From NCBI GenBank assembly GCA_003151475.1, contig PLXQ01000034.1, forward strand, positions 121,537-185,536: a DNA stretch of 64,000 nt. The letters run 5' to 3'. The stretch's first letter is position 1. Every line of letters starts with the position of its first letter. Of the stretch, positions 11,673 through 20,389 are shown one piece after another. This stretch comes from Acidimicrobiaceae bacterium (lineage in GTDB: Bacteria > Actinomycetota > Acidimicrobiia > Acidimicrobiales > UBA8190). A program made the position numbers and the translations under genes. Below the pieces are notes generated by a model. It was not told the DNA's origin. It searched no databases and worked only from the letters and a program-made list of their open reading frames with translations.

Positions 11673-12263
11673 ATGAGTGCCCTCACCGACTCCGACGGTC
11701 CCGGCGGCGCCGCCGGCGGGCTCGAAGCCCTGCGGGCCCATGTGCTCGCCCATTCGGTGCGGACCGGTGACTTCGTGCTGAAATCCGGCCGGCAGTCGAC
11801 CTGGTTCATCGACTCCAAGCAGACCGTCTGCCGGCCCGGGGGGACGCTGCTCGTGGCCGAGGCCATGCTGGCGGAGATCCCCGACGAGGCCAGCGCCATC
11901 GGGGGCCTCACCATGGGGGCCGACCCCGTCGCCTTCATCACCGCCGGGGTGGCGGCCGACCGGGGCCGTGAGCTGAAGGCCTTCAGCGTTCGGAAAGAAG
12001 CCAAGGGCCACGGCGGCGGGGGCCGGATCGCGGGAGCTCTCGACCCGGGGGACCTGGTGGTCGTCACCGAGGACACCGTCACCCGGGGGACATCGCTGCT
12101 GGAGGCCGTCAGGGCTGTCCGGGAGGCGGGGGCGGAGGTGATCCTGGCCCTGGCCGTGGTCGACCGGGGAGGTGCGGCCGAGGCGCTGCTGGGCTCCCAC
12201 GACGTCTCTTTTCGGGCCCTTCTGGGCGCACCCGACCTGGGCTTCGAGTTCGACGAGCCCTGA
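11673..12263 (+). CDS. pyrE: Orotate phosphoribosyltransferase
   Basis: PyrE attaches ribose phosphate from PRPP to orotate in pyrimidine synthesis. The 196-residue protein shows FVLKSGRQSTWFIDSKQ near the N-terminus, the GLTMGADPVA segment, the flexible-loop RKEAKGHG and the PRPP motif VVVTEDTVTRGTS near residues 130-142. The loop lysine and the RKEAKGHG pattern favour OPRT over a general phosphoribosyltransferase. A 40-base gap after purM and the same strand suggest co-transcription with the purine genes. Confidence 0.9.
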   Translation: MSALTDSDGPGGAAGGLEALRAHVLAHSVRTGDFVLKSGRQSTWFIDSKQTVCRPGGTLLVAEAMLAEIPDEASAIGGLTMGADPVAFITAGVAADRGRELKAFSVRKEAKGHGGGGRIAGALDPGDLVVVTEDTVTRGTSLLEAVRAVREAGAEVILALAVVDRGGAAEALLGSHDVSFRALLGAPDLGFEFDEP

Positions 12264-12364
12264 CCGCTGCGTACCGGCCGTCACAACCTCCCGGTAGCGT
12301 GGTCCGCAAGACGACGTCTCATCCGTCCCTGAGCCGGGAACGACTGCGTGGGGGGAACTCCGCC

Positions 12365-13654
12365 ATGGCCGATCTGACCACCACAGCACAGCGCGCCGAC
12401 CTACTGGCGACCCGCTACGGCCACGTCCGCGAGACGACCGAGGTCCTGGCCACCCCCCTCACCCCCGAGGACCAGACGGTCCAGTCCATGCCCGACGTGA
12501 GCCCCACCAAGTGGCACCGGGCCCATACCTCCTGGTTCTTCGAGACCTTTCTCTTAGAACCCCAGCTGGCCGGCTACCGCTCCTTTCACCCGGCCTTCGC
12601 CTACCTCTTCAACTCCTATTACGAAGGCGTGGGTGCCCGTTACCCGCGGCCGCGCCGGGGCGTGGTCTCGCGGCCCGGTGTGACGGAGGTGGCGAAATAC
12701 CGGGACCACGTCGATGAGGCCATGGGGGCCCTGTTGACGGGGGGGTTGGCCGGTGGGCTCACCACCGAGGTGGCCGATCTGGTCGAACTGGGCCTCCACC
12801 ACGAGCAGCAGCATCAGGAGCTTCTGCTCATGGACATCAAGCACGTCCTCTCCTGCAATCCCATGCAACCGGCCTACGCCACGGTCACCGTGGCCGAACC
12901 GTCGGTGGAGGCCCCGCTGCACTTCATCGAGCACGAAGGCGGACTGGTCGAGACCGGCCACGAGGGCCCGGGAGAGCCAGGTGCCGGCTTCGCCTTCGAC
13001 AACGAATCACCGCGCCACGCCGTCCATCTCGAGCCCTTCGCCCTGGCCGGCCGGGCCGTCACCTGCGGGGAGTGGATGGCCTTCATGGCCGACGGCGGCT
13101 ACGAGCGGCCCGATCTCTGGCTCTCCGACGGCTGGGCCACCTCCCAGGCCGACGGCTGGGAGTCCCCCCTCTACTGGTTCCGGGTGGTCGACGACTGGTG
13201 GCTCTTCACCCTGGGCGGCCCCCAGCTGGTCGACCCGGCCGAGCCCGTCTGCCACGTCAGTTACTACGAGGCCGACGCCTTCGCCCGCTGGTCCGGAGCC
13301 CGGCTGCCGACCGAGGCCGAGTGGGAGGCGGTGGCCGCCCGCCGCCCCGCAGACCTGCGCATGGCCAAGTTCCTCGACACGTCGGTCCTTCACCCCCGGC
13401 CCGCCGGCACCACCGAGTCCCTGTACGGCGATGTCTGGCAGTGGACGTCGAGTGCCTACAGCCCCTACCCCGGTTTCCAGCCCGCCCCGGGGGCGGTGGG
13501 CGAGTACAACGGCAAGTTCATGGTCAACCAGTACGTGCTGCGGGGGGGCTGCTGCGTGACCTCGGCCGACCACATCCGGGCCACCTACCGGAACTTCTTC
13601 CCCCCCTCGGCGCGCTGGGCCTTCTCCGGGCTCCGCCTGGCGCGCGACCTCTGA
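12365..13654 (+). CDS. egtB: Ergothioneine biosynthesis sulfoxide synthase EgtB
   Basis: EgtB is the iron enzyme that joins a thiol donor to trimethylhistidine with O2, giving a sulfoxide on the way to ergothioneine. Residues 1-160 form a DinB-like helical domain with SPTKWHRAHTSWFFE near residues 43-57 and HHEQQHQE near residues 145-152, which supply the iron-binding His. Residues from about 210 onward form the formylglycine-generating-enzyme-like sulfatase-modifying fold (RLPTEAEWE, RGGCCVTSADHIRATYRNFF). I chose the ATG at 12365, preceded by a strong GGGGGGAA site; an in-frame upstream GTG at 12299 is unlikely. egtD follows; egtA and egtC are not in the window, so the thiol substrate is undetermined. 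Confidence 0.93.
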   Translation: MADLTTTAQRADLLATRYGHVRETTEVLATPLTPEDQTVQSMPDVSPTKWHRAHTSWFFETFLLEPQLAGYRSFHPAFAYLFNSYYEGVGARYPRPRRGVVSRPGVTEVAKYRDHVDEAMGALLTGGLAGGLTTEVADLVELGLHHEQQHQELLLMDIKHVLSCNPMQPAYATVTVAEPSVEAPLHFIEHEGGLVETGHEGPGEPGAGFAFDNESPRHAVHLEPFALAGRAVTCGEWMAFMADGGYERPDLWLSDGWATSQADGWESPLYWFRVVDDWWLFTLGGPQLVDPAEPVCHVSYYEADAFARWSGARLPTEAEWEAVAARRPADLRMAKFLDTSVLHPRPAGTTESLYGDVWQWTSSAYSPYPGFQPAPGAVGEYNGKFMVNQYVLRGGCCVTSADHIRATYRNFFPPSARWAFSGLRLARDL

Positions 13655-13719
13655 CGCCGGACCGCCGACGTCCGGCTCAGTCGACGAGAATCCCGAGCCC
13701 GTAAGAAACTGAGTCCCGA

Positions 13720-13764
13720 CACTTCCGACTGCTACTCCGACTGCCTTGTACTCCGACTGCCTGG
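13720..13764 (+). repeat. Tandem 16-bp units between egtB and egtD
   Basis: Two nearly identical 16-bp units with core ACTCCGACTGCCT (13733-13748, 13749-13764) are preceded by a degenerate copy from 13720. They occupy most of the 123-base egtB-egtD gap, about 13 bases before the egtD start. Nothing else is recognisable in the gap. Confidence 0.85.
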
Positions 13765-13777
13765 AGCCGAGTTCGCC

Positions 13778-14761
13778 ATGACGGGCACCGCCACCCCCAC
13801 GATCGATGTCCACCTGACCGCCGACGACCTGCGGGCCGCGCTCGAGAACGATGTCCGGGTGGGGCTCACGGCCGAGGCCAAGTGGCTGCCCCCCGTCTGG
13901 TTCTACGACGACCGGGGGAGCGCGCTGTTCGACGAGATCACCCGCTTGGAGGAGTACTACCCGACGCGCGCCGAGCGTGCGCTTCTCGAGGCCCATGCCG
14001 CCGAGATCGCCGCCCGCTCAGGCGCGGACACCCTGGTCGAGTTGGGCTCGGGGACTTCGGACAAGTCGCGGGTGCTGCTCGACGCTTTCCTGGCCGCCGG
14101 CAGCCTGCGCCGTTACGTCCCACTCGACGTCTCCGACGGCACCTTATGGACGGCGGCCAACGAGCTCGTCCGGGAGTACCCGGGCCTGGAAGTCCACGCC
14201 GTGGTGGGGGACTTCGACCGCCATATCGGTCTCATCCCCTCCGAGGGCCGCCGGATGGTGGCCTTCTTGGGAAGCACCATCGGCAACTTCTACCCCGAGC
14301 ATCGCCGGCGCTTTCTCTTCGACCTCGACTGCACCATGGCCCACGGCGACAGCTTCTTACTCGGCACCGACCTGATCAAAGACGAGAAGAAACTGATCGC
14401 CGCCTACGACGACGCCGCCGGGGTGACGGCCGAGTTCAACCGCAACGTCCTGCATGTCCTCAACCGCGAGCTGCACGCCGACTTCCGGCCCGAGCGCTTC
14501 CAACATGTGGCGCTCTGGAACGAAGAGGAGCACCGGATCGAGATGCGCCTGCGCTCGCTCGAGGATCAGCGTGTCCCCATCGCCGATCTCGATCTCGAGG
14601 TGAGTTTCCCGGTCGGTGAGGATCTGCTCACCGAGATCAGCACCAAGTTCACCCGCGAGGGCGTCGAGGCCGAGCTCTTCGAAGCCGGATTCATTGTCGA
14701 CGCCATGTGGGAGGCGCCCGAGGGCGAGTTCCTGCTTACTCTCGCCACTCCTTACTGCTGA
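13778..14761 (+). CDS. egtD: L-histidine N(alpha)-methyltransferase EgtD
   Basis: EgtD trimethylates histidine with S-adenosylmethionine to hercynine, the first committed ergothioneine step. The 327-residue protein starts with a targeting-like helix followed by LPPVWFYDDRGSALFDEITRLEEYYPTR in two parts typical of this family. It then shows the SAM-binding loop VELGSGTSDKSRVLL near residues 88-102 and the FLGSTIGNFYP motif near residues 165-175. The C-terminal RSLEDQRVPIADLDLEVSF region contributes to histidine binding in the family. It pairs with egtB upstream and is convergent with the next gene. Confidence 0.94.
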   Translation: MTGTATPTIDVHLTADDLRAALENDVRVGLTAEAKWLPPVWFYDDRGSALFDEITRLEEYYPTRAERALLEAHAAEIAARSGADTLVELGSGTSDKSRVLLDAFLAAGSLRRYVPLDVSDGTLWTAANELVREYPGLEVHAVVGDFDRHIGLIPSEGRRMVAFLGSTIGNFYPEHRRRFLFDLDCTMAHGDSFLLGTDLIKDEKKLIAAYDDAAGVTAEFNRNVLHVLNRELHADFRPERFQHVALWNEEEHRIEMRLRSLEDQRVPIADLDLEVSFPVGEDLLTEISTKFTREGVEAELFEAGFIVDAMWEAPEGEFLLTLATPYC

Positions 14762-14770
14762 CTCCGGGCG

Positions 14771-16150
14771 TCAGATGCGGCGCCAGGCCTCGGAGAGGAC
14801 GTCGCGCAGGACCTCGACGATGAAGTCGATCTCGGGCTGGCCGCAGATGAGCGGGGGCGAGAGCTGCACGACGGGATCGCCGCGGTCGTCGGCCCGGCAG
14901 ATCAGCCCCGCCTCGAACAGCGCGCCCGACATGTAGCCGCGCAGTAGGGCCTCGCCCGCCTCGTCGTCGAAGGACTCGCGCGTCACCTTGTCCCGCACGA
15001 GCTCGATGGCGTAGAAGAATCCGTCGCCGCGCACGTCTCCCACGATGGGAAGGTCCTCGAGGGTCTCGAGACCGGCCCGGAAGGCACCTTCGGTCGACCG
15101 CACGTGGCCGAGGATGTCGTCACCCTCGAAGACGTCGAGGTTGGCCATGGCCACGGCGCAGCTCACCGGATGGCCCGCGAAGGTGAAGCCGTGGGAGAAG
15201 CTCTTCTCCGCGTGCAGGAAGGGCTCGGCCAGCCGGTCGCTGGCGATCATCGCCCCGAGCGGCGCGTAGCCAGAGGTCAGACCCTTGGCCACGGTGATGA
15301 TGTCGGGCTGGTAGTCGTAGCGGATGGCCCCGAACCACTCGCCCAACCGGCCGAAGGCGCAGATCACCTCGTCGGAAACGAGAAGGACCCCGTGCCGGTC
15401 GCAGATCTCCCGTACCCGCTGGAAGTAACCGGGCGGCGGCGCCAGACAGCCGCCGGCGTTCTGCATGGGCTCCAAGAAAACGGCCGCCACCGTGTCGGGA
15501 CCCTCGCGCTCGATGGCCCGGTCGATCTCATCGGCCGCCCAGCGTCCGAAGGCGACGAGGTCGTCGCCGTGTTCGGGGGCCCGGTAGAAGTTGGTGTTCG
15601 GCACCTTGACCGAGCCGGGCACGAGCGGTTCGAACGGCGTCTTCAGCGACGGCACCCCGGTGATGGCGAGCGCTCCCATGGTCGTGCCGTGGTAGGAGAC
15701 GTCCCGGCTGATCACCTTCGTCCGCGACGGCTGTCCGATCACCCGGAAGTACTGCCGGGCCAACTTCCACGCCGACTCGACGGCCTCGGAACCACCGGTG
15801 GTGAAGAACACCCGGTTCAGATCTCCCGGGGCGAGCGAGGCGATCCGTTCGGCCAGCTCGATGGCCCGGGGATGGGCGTAGGTCCACAGCGGGAAGTAGG
15901 CCAGCTCGCTCGCCTGCTTCGACGCCGCTTCGGCCAGCTCGGTCCGTCCGTGTCCGATCTGGCTGGTGAAGAGACCGGCCAGACCGTCCAAGTAGCGCTT
16001 GCCGTGCTGGTCCCAGACGTAGGCCCCTTCGCCCCGCACCATCACGGGCACCTCGTGAACAGAGTCGAAGCTCCCCATCCGGGTGAAGTGCATCCACAGG
16101 TGCCGCTGGGCCCGTTCGCTCAGGGAGCTGTCTTCGTCCACTGGTATCAC
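14771..16150 (-). CDS. Class III PLP-dependent aminotransferase
   Basis: The 459-residue protein is an omega-amino-acid or polyamine type transaminase. It shows the PLP-phosphate region TTGGSEAVESAWKLARQYF, the Asp of LVSDEVICAFGRLG that contacts the pyridine nitrogen, and the Schiff-base Lys in ITVAKGLTSGYAPLGA. The start GTG at 16150 overlaps the stop of the upstream oxidoreductase in GTGA, so the two form an operon. A longer frame reaching 16627 is only antisense to the neighbouring gene. The close link to a flavin disulfide oxidoreductase does not fix the substrate; putrescine, beta-alanine/pyruvate or GABA are possible. Confidence 0.9.
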   Translation of the reverse strand: MIPVDEDSSLSERAQRHLWMHFTRMGSFDSVHEVPVMVRGEGAYVWDQHGKRYLDGLAGLFTSQIGHGRTELAEAASKQASELAYFPLWTYAHPRAIELAERIASLAPGDLNRVFFTTGGSEAVESAWKLARQYFRVIGQPSRTKVISRDVSYHGTTMGALAITGVPSLKTPFEPLVPGSVKVPNTNFYRAPEHGDDLVAFGRWAADEIDRAIEREGPDTVAAVFLEPMQNAGGCLAPPPGYFQRVREICDRHGVLLVSDEVICAFGRLGEWFGAIRYDYQPDIITVAKGLTSGYAPLGAMIASDRLAEPFLHAEKSFSHGFTFAGHPVSCAVAMANLDVFEGDDILGHVRSTEGAFRAGLETLEDLPIVGDVRGDGFFYAIELVRDKVTRESFDDEAGEALLRGYMSGALFEAGLICRADDRGDPVVQLSPPLICGQPEIDFIVEVLRDVLSEAWRRI

Positions 16151-17517
16151 TCCGTCAGGTCGGCCAGTGCATCCAGCATGCCGCGGTGGAAGGTGGGATA
16201 GGCGTAGATCATGTGACGGAGCTGCTCGGTGGGGACCTCGGCGTGCACGGCCAGGGTGAGGAGCCCGAGCACCTCGCCCCCCATGGGCCCGGCCGAGGTG
16301 GCGCCGACGAGGACACCACGGCCGGCGTCCTCGACCAGCTTGATGAAGCCGTCGTTGCCCACCTTGTGGATCCAGCCCCGGGTCGACGTCGCCGCCTGGC
16401 CGATTCCCGTCCGCACCGTGAGCCCGGCCCGGCGCGCCGCCTCCTCGCTCAGACCGACCGAACCCACCTCGGGATCGGTGAAGGTGACCCGGGGCACGGC
16501 CCGGTAGTCGGCCGCGGTGACGGCCTGTCCGAGGATCTGCCGGACCACGATGTCGGCCTGGTACATCGACATGTGGGTGAAGGCGCCCTTGCCGGTGATG
16601 TCGCCGATGGCCCACACCCCGTCGCACACCCGGAGACGGTCATCGGTCCGAAGGGCCCGTTCCTTCTCGTCGATCCCGATGGAACTGGCGCCGATGGCGG
16701 CCAGATCGACATGCCGGCCGGTGGCCACGAGCAGCCTCTCGCCGGTCACGTGCTCTCCCGTGTCCGTCATTACCTCGAAGCGTCCCGCGTCGTGGCGGAC
16801 GGCGGTGACATGGGCGGAGGTGTACACGGCGATGTCCTCGCGGGCGAAGATGTCGCCGATCAGCCGTCCGGCCTCGGGCTCTTCGGGGGGAAGCAGCCGC
16901 TCGGCTCCTTCGACGACCGACACCGAGGCGCCGAAGCGGGCGAAGACCTGGCCCAGCTCGGCCCCGATGGCCCCGCCGCCGAGCACCACCAGGGAACCGG
17001 GCACCTCTTCGGTCTCGATCGCCTCGCGGTTGGTCCAGTAGGGGGTCCCCGCCAACCCGTCGATGGGGGGGATGAAGGCTTTCGTCCCCGTGTTCACGAC
17101 GATGGCTGTGCGGGTCTCGAAGACCCGGTCGCCCACCACGACGCGCTTGCGCCCGTCGAGCCGTCCGTAGCCGCGGACGAAGCGGCCACCCCTTCCCTCG
17201 AAGCGATCGACGGCGGCCTTGTCGTCCCAGTTGTCGGTGGCCTCGTCTCGTATCCGCTTGGCCACCGGCGCCCAGTCGGCGGTGATCATGGAGCTTCCGG
17301 CCATGCCCGGGATACGCCGCCCCTCGGCCAGCAGGTTGGCGGCCCTGATCATCATCTTCGAGGGCACACATCCCCAGTAGGGGCATTCGCCGCCCACCAG
17401 GTTCCCGTCGACCCCGACGACCTCGAGTCCGGCTTCGGCCAGCCGTCCGGCGGCGTCCTCACCGCCGGGCCCCATCCCGAGCACGACAACATCGACAGTT
17501 TCGACGGTTTCGGTCAC
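16147..17517 (-). CDS. FAD-dependent pyridine nucleotide-disulfide oxidoreductase
   Basis: The 456-residue protein has the domain order of dihydrolipoamide dehydrogenase and mercuric reductase. It shows an FAD loop (VVVLGMGPGGEDAA, residues 9-22), the redox disulfide ECPYWGCVPSKMM near residues 44-56, an NAD(P) loop (VVLGGGAIGAELGQVFARFG), the second FAD motif WAIGDITGKGAF and a C-terminal dimer domain. The C-terminal site reads YAYPTFHRGMLD, so the His of the usual HPT...E dyad is replaced by Tyr; lipoamide as substrate is therefore doubtful. It is first in an operon with the aminotransferase and starts with GTG directly after a tandem repeat array. Confidence 0.88.
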   Translation of the reverse strand: MTETVETVDVVVLGMGPGGEDAAGRLAEAGLEVVGVDGNLVGGECPYWGCVPSKMMIRAANLLAEGRRIPGMAGSSMITADWAPVAKRIRDEATDNWDDKAAVDRFEGRGGRFVRGYGRLDGRKRVVVGDRVFETRTAIVVNTGTKAFIPPIDGLAGTPYWTNREAIETEEVPGSLVVLGGGAIGAELGQVFARFGASVSVVEGAERLLPPEEPEAGRLIGDIFAREDIAVYTSAHVTAVRHDAGRFEVMTDTGEHVTGERLLVATGRHVDLAAIGASSIGIDEKERALRTDDRLRVCDGVWAIGDITGKGAFTHMSMYQADIVVRQILGQAVTAADYRAVPRVTFTDPEVGSVGLSEEAARRAGLTVRTGIGQAATSTRGWIHKVGNDGFIKLVEDAGRGVLVGATSAGPMGGEVLGLLTLAVHAEVPTEQLRHMIYAYPTFHRGMLDALADLTE

Positions 17518-17520
17518 GGC

Positions 17521-17607
17521 GTGGCTCCGGCCTGGGTGGCTCCGACCTGGGTGGCTCCGGCGTGGGTGGCTCCGGCGTGGGTGGCTCCGGCGTGGGCGGC
17601 TCCGGCG
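17521..17607 (-). repeat. 15-bp tandem array directly upstream of the oxidoreductase start
   Basis: Five 15-bp units of GTGGCTCCGGCSTGG type (17521-17595), the middle three identical and the others with single changes, plus a partial sixth to 17607. They lie 3 bases upstream of the GTG start of the reverse-strand oxidoreductase, so the repeats occupy its ribosome-binding and leader region. Confidence 0.92.
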
Positions 17608-17790
17608 TTCATGGCTTCAGCCTGCCACCGGATCGGATCTCCTCGGGCGACCCGGAGATCGACGAGACCTGGGCGGTCGTCTGCCGCCTGCCGTTTCGCC
17701 AACGGGCCGTTCTGACTCTGCGGTTCTACGAAGACCTGTCCGAAGCCGACATCGGACCTCGAACAGTCAGGCGCCCGGCGGGGCCGAGGC
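17608..17790 (+). pseudogene. Relic of an ECF sigma factor region 4
   Basis: A + strand frame here reads SGDPEIDETWAVVCRLPF followed by RQRAVLTLRFYEDLSEADIG. This is the recognisable first half of sigma region 4.2 of SigE/SigM-type ECF factors, in which LP.RQRAVL.LRYYEDLSE.EIA leads into a helix-turn-helix. The second helix and everything before region 4 are missing, the upstream part is the tandem repeat, and the frame after DIG is unrelated. It is a decayed remnant rather than a working sigma factor. It fills the otherwise empty 405-base gap before the copper oxidase gene. Confidence 0.6.
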
Positions 17791-17922
17791 CGGAGCTGGC
17801 TTCGTGGATCCGACCACCCAAGCGGCCAACAGCGCTCGACTATTCCTTGCTCCGAACGTAGACTTTGTCGTCTGGCTCCTCTAAGAGCGGGCACGGGCCA
17901 ACAGTCTGAAGAGAGTCCATCC

Positions 17923-20031
17923 GTGAGTCCAGGTCGGCACTCGTCGCACGGCACCCGATCGGCGGTGCTGGTCGCCGGCGCTGCTGTCTCGCTTGTCGGT
18001 CTCCTGCTTGCGGTGCAACCGAGCTCAGCGAACCCCGGTTCGGCGAGCTCGGACACGACGACCCCCGCGGGCGGGTCCGCCAACGTGATCGCCACGGCGG
18101 CGGCGTACGTCCCCGATGCCGTCGCCTTGGAGCGCGAGGGATGGACGGCAACCGCCAGCGACCAATCGGCGGGGCATGGCGCCGACGCCGTGCTCGACGA
18201 CAGCGCCTCGAGCTACTGGGACGCCCCGTCCCCGTCGCCACCGACGGCCCTGCCGCCGTCGATCACCATCGATATGCGCGCGCCCCAGGTCGTGTCGGGC
18301 GTCATCTACGAACCACGACAAGATGCCTCGCCGGCGGGCGCCATAGGCCGGTTCGGGGTCAGCGTCAGTGGTGACGGCGTCCATTTCGATCCGGTTGCGT
18401 CGGGGACGTGGGCCGACACAACGGCCATCAAAGAGGTGGGCATCGATCCCGTGAAGACCCGTTTTGTGAGGCTGACGGCGCTGTCCGACGCCGATGGATC
18501 CGATTCCGACGTGGCCGCGGCCGAGATCTACCTGTTGGGCACCCCCCACGTGGCACCTCGGCCGGCGGCGACACCGGTCAAGGCGGGCGTCGCCAGCACC
18601 GATCCGGCCGTGGTGGGCGAGTGGGGACCCACGATCGGCTTCCCCATCGTCCCCGTGGCGGCGGCCCTGCTGCCCAACAACGAGCTGCTGACGTGGTCCG
18701 CCGACCAGGACCTGGTGAACGGATCGGACGACACCACGACGCAGACCGCCATTCTGAATCTCACCACCGGGGTGGTCAGCCAAGTGACGGTCAGCAACAC
18801 CGACCACAACATGTTCTGTCCCGGCGTGGCCATCTTGTCCAACGGCGACATCATGGTCACGGGCGGCGACAACGACAACAAGACCAGCATTTACGACCCG
18901 GGGACGAATTCATGGAGCGCGGGGCCGCCGATGAACATCGGGCGCGGCTATCAGGGCATGACCTTGCTGTCGAACGGAGACGTCTTCACCCTCGGCGGGT
19001 CATGGTCGGGGGCGCTCGGGGGCAAGCTGGGCGAGGTGTGGTCGGCCGCCGGGGGGTGGCAGGAGCTGACCAACGTCCCGGCCACGCCGATGTACACGGC
19101 TGATCCCCAGGGGGTGTACCGGGCCGACAACCACGGATGGTTCATCGCCACCTCCGGTGCCATGGTCCTCCAGGCGGGCCCGTCGAAGCAGATGAACTGG
19201 ATCACCACGAGCGGACAGGGAAGCATCACCCCGGCCGGATTGCGGGGCACCAGTGACGACGCCATGAACGGAAACGCCGTCTATTACGACGTCGACAAGA
19301 TCATCACCATGGGCGGCGCCCCCGCTTATCAGGACTCGAACGCCACCAACAAGGCGTACAAGATTGACATCAAGAAGGGAAAGGTCAAGGTCACCCAGGT
19401 CGGTTCGATGCAGAATGCCCGCGCTTTCGCCAACAGCGTGGTCCTGCCCAACGGCCAGGTCCTCACCGTGGGCGGCCAGACGTACGCCGTGCCCTACAGC
19501 GACGACAACTCGGTGCTGACCCCGGAACTGTGGAACCCGCGCACCGGCCGGTTCTCCGTCATGGCGCCGGAGGCGGAGCCTCGCAACTATCACTCGGTGG
19601 CCGTCCTTCTGCCCGACGGCCGGGTCTTCTCCGGAGGCGGAGGGTTGTGCGGGCCCTGCGCCACCAACCATCCTGACGGGCAGATCTTCACCCCTCCCTA
19701 CCTACTCAATCCCGACGGCACCCTCCGCCCCCGCCCGACCATCTCCTCTGCTCCGACCTCGGCCACCACGGGTCAAACGATCACCGTCACCACGGGGGGT
19801 CCGATCTCGCACTTCTCCATGGTCCGCTACGGAGAATCGACGCACTCGGTGGACAACGATCAGCGGCGCATCCCGCTCCCGATCGTGTCGCACAGTGGTG
19901 ACAGCTACCATCTGGCCATCCCCTCTGATCCCGGGATCGCCCTGCCCGGGCCATACATGTTGTTCGCTCTCAACTCCAAGGGCACGCCCAGTGTGTCGAC
20001 GACAATCTCGATTGCAAGCAGCGCCGGCTAG
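17923..20031 (+). CDS. Secreted galactose-oxidase-like copper radical oxidase
   Basis: The 702-residue protein begins with a signal peptide (hydrophobic core AVLVAGAAVSLVGLLLAV, then Ala/Ser-rich cleavage region). A discoidin/F5-8C-like domain follows at residues 65-210, then a Kelch-type beta propeller and a C-terminal DUF1929 immunoglobulin-like domain. All galactose oxidase copper ligands are visible: Cys299 in HNMFCPG and Tyr343 in GRGYQG (the thioether pair), Tyr556-His557 in NYHSVAV, and His641 in ESTHSVDN. It should oxidise an alcohol or aldehyde outside the cell with O2, making H2O2; the substrate is unknown. The start is GTG. It stands alone, flanked by the sigma relic and a tRNA island. 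Confidence 0.9.
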   Translation: MSPGRHSSHGTRSAVLVAGAAVSLVGLLLAVQPSSANPGSASSDTTTPAGGSANVIATAAAYVPDAVALEREGWTATASDQSAGHGADAVLDDSASSYWDAPSPSPPTALPPSITIDMRAPQVVSGVIYEPRQDASPAGAIGRFGVSVSGDGVHFDPVASGTWADTTAIKEVGIDPVKTRFVRLTALSDADGSDSDVAAAEIYLLGTPHVAPRPAATPVKAGVASTDPAVVGEWGPTIGFPIVPVAAALLPNNELLTWSADQDLVNGSDDTTTQTAILNLTTGVVSQVTVSNTDHNMFCPGVAILSNGDIMVTGGDNDNKTSIYDPGTNSWSAGPPMNIGRGYQGMTLLSNGDVFTLGGSWSGALGGKLGEVWSAAGGWQELTNVPATPMYTADPQGVYRADNHGWFIATSGAMVLQAGPSKQMNWITTSGQGSITPAGLRGTSDDAMNGNAVYYDVDKIITMGGAPAYQDSNATNKAYKIDIKKGKVKVTQVGSMQNARAFANSVVLPNGQVLTVGGQTYAVPYSDDNSVLTPELWNPRTGRFSVMAPEAEPRNYHSVAVLLPDGRVFSGGGGLCGPCATNHPDGQIFTPPYLLNPDGTLRPRPTISSAPTSATTGQTITVTTGGPISHFSMVRYGESTHSVDNDQRRIPLPIVSHSGDSYHLAIPSDPGIALPGPYMLFALNSKGTPSVSTTISIASSAG

Positions 20032-20075
20032 CGGCCAGGCGCCGATCAAGGACCCTTGGACCCCTGACTCTTGAG

Positions 20076-20109
20076 CATTTCGGTGGCCGGGACCGGCGTC
20101 GATCCAGTG
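20076..20109. repeat. Left direct repeat, copy of the tRNA-Phe 3' end (putative att site)
   Basis: 34 bases match 21876-21909 with two mismatches, in the same orientation and exactly 1800 bases apart. The right copy covers the T arm, 3' acceptor strand and discriminator of tRNA-Phe plus 8 bases downstream. The left copy has no D or anticodon arm, so it is not a tRNA gene. Confidence 0.85.
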
Positions 20110-20389
20110 GGGTTAGGCAGGTGCGCCTCGGCTGTTGCGATGACCCAGGGCAGCCAAAGCGATCTGGGCAAAATCCAGTCGAAGGCCTAATTTTGGGAGT
20201 CACACTTATCACCCTGCTGACCGAGGATGTTCGTCGGTAGGCATGGTGGAGCACGAATAAGCGCTAGCAAACCAGAGGTTGGTTTAGACGCGGCCTGCAG
20301 CGTCTCGTCGGAATGCCGGTCGGGGAAAACACAACTCGGAACATTGACGTCGGAGATCAATGTCTCCGTCTGAGATCCGATCCGCATCA

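Noticed and set aside
14771-16627. Extended start for the class III aminotransferase at 16627.
   Set aside because: The extra 159 residues are in a frame over the oxidoreductase gene; the GTGA overlap at 16150 is a better start.
17514-18095. A long reverse-strand open frame ending in AGATHAGATHAGAT-like repeats.
   Set aside because: It is the antisense of the 15-bp array and of the copper oxidase signal region; codon bias and homology favour the + strand gene.
20076-20109. A second tRNA-Phe gene at the left repeat.
   Set aside because: Only the T arm and 3' acceptor strand are present; no D or anticodon arm can be folded.
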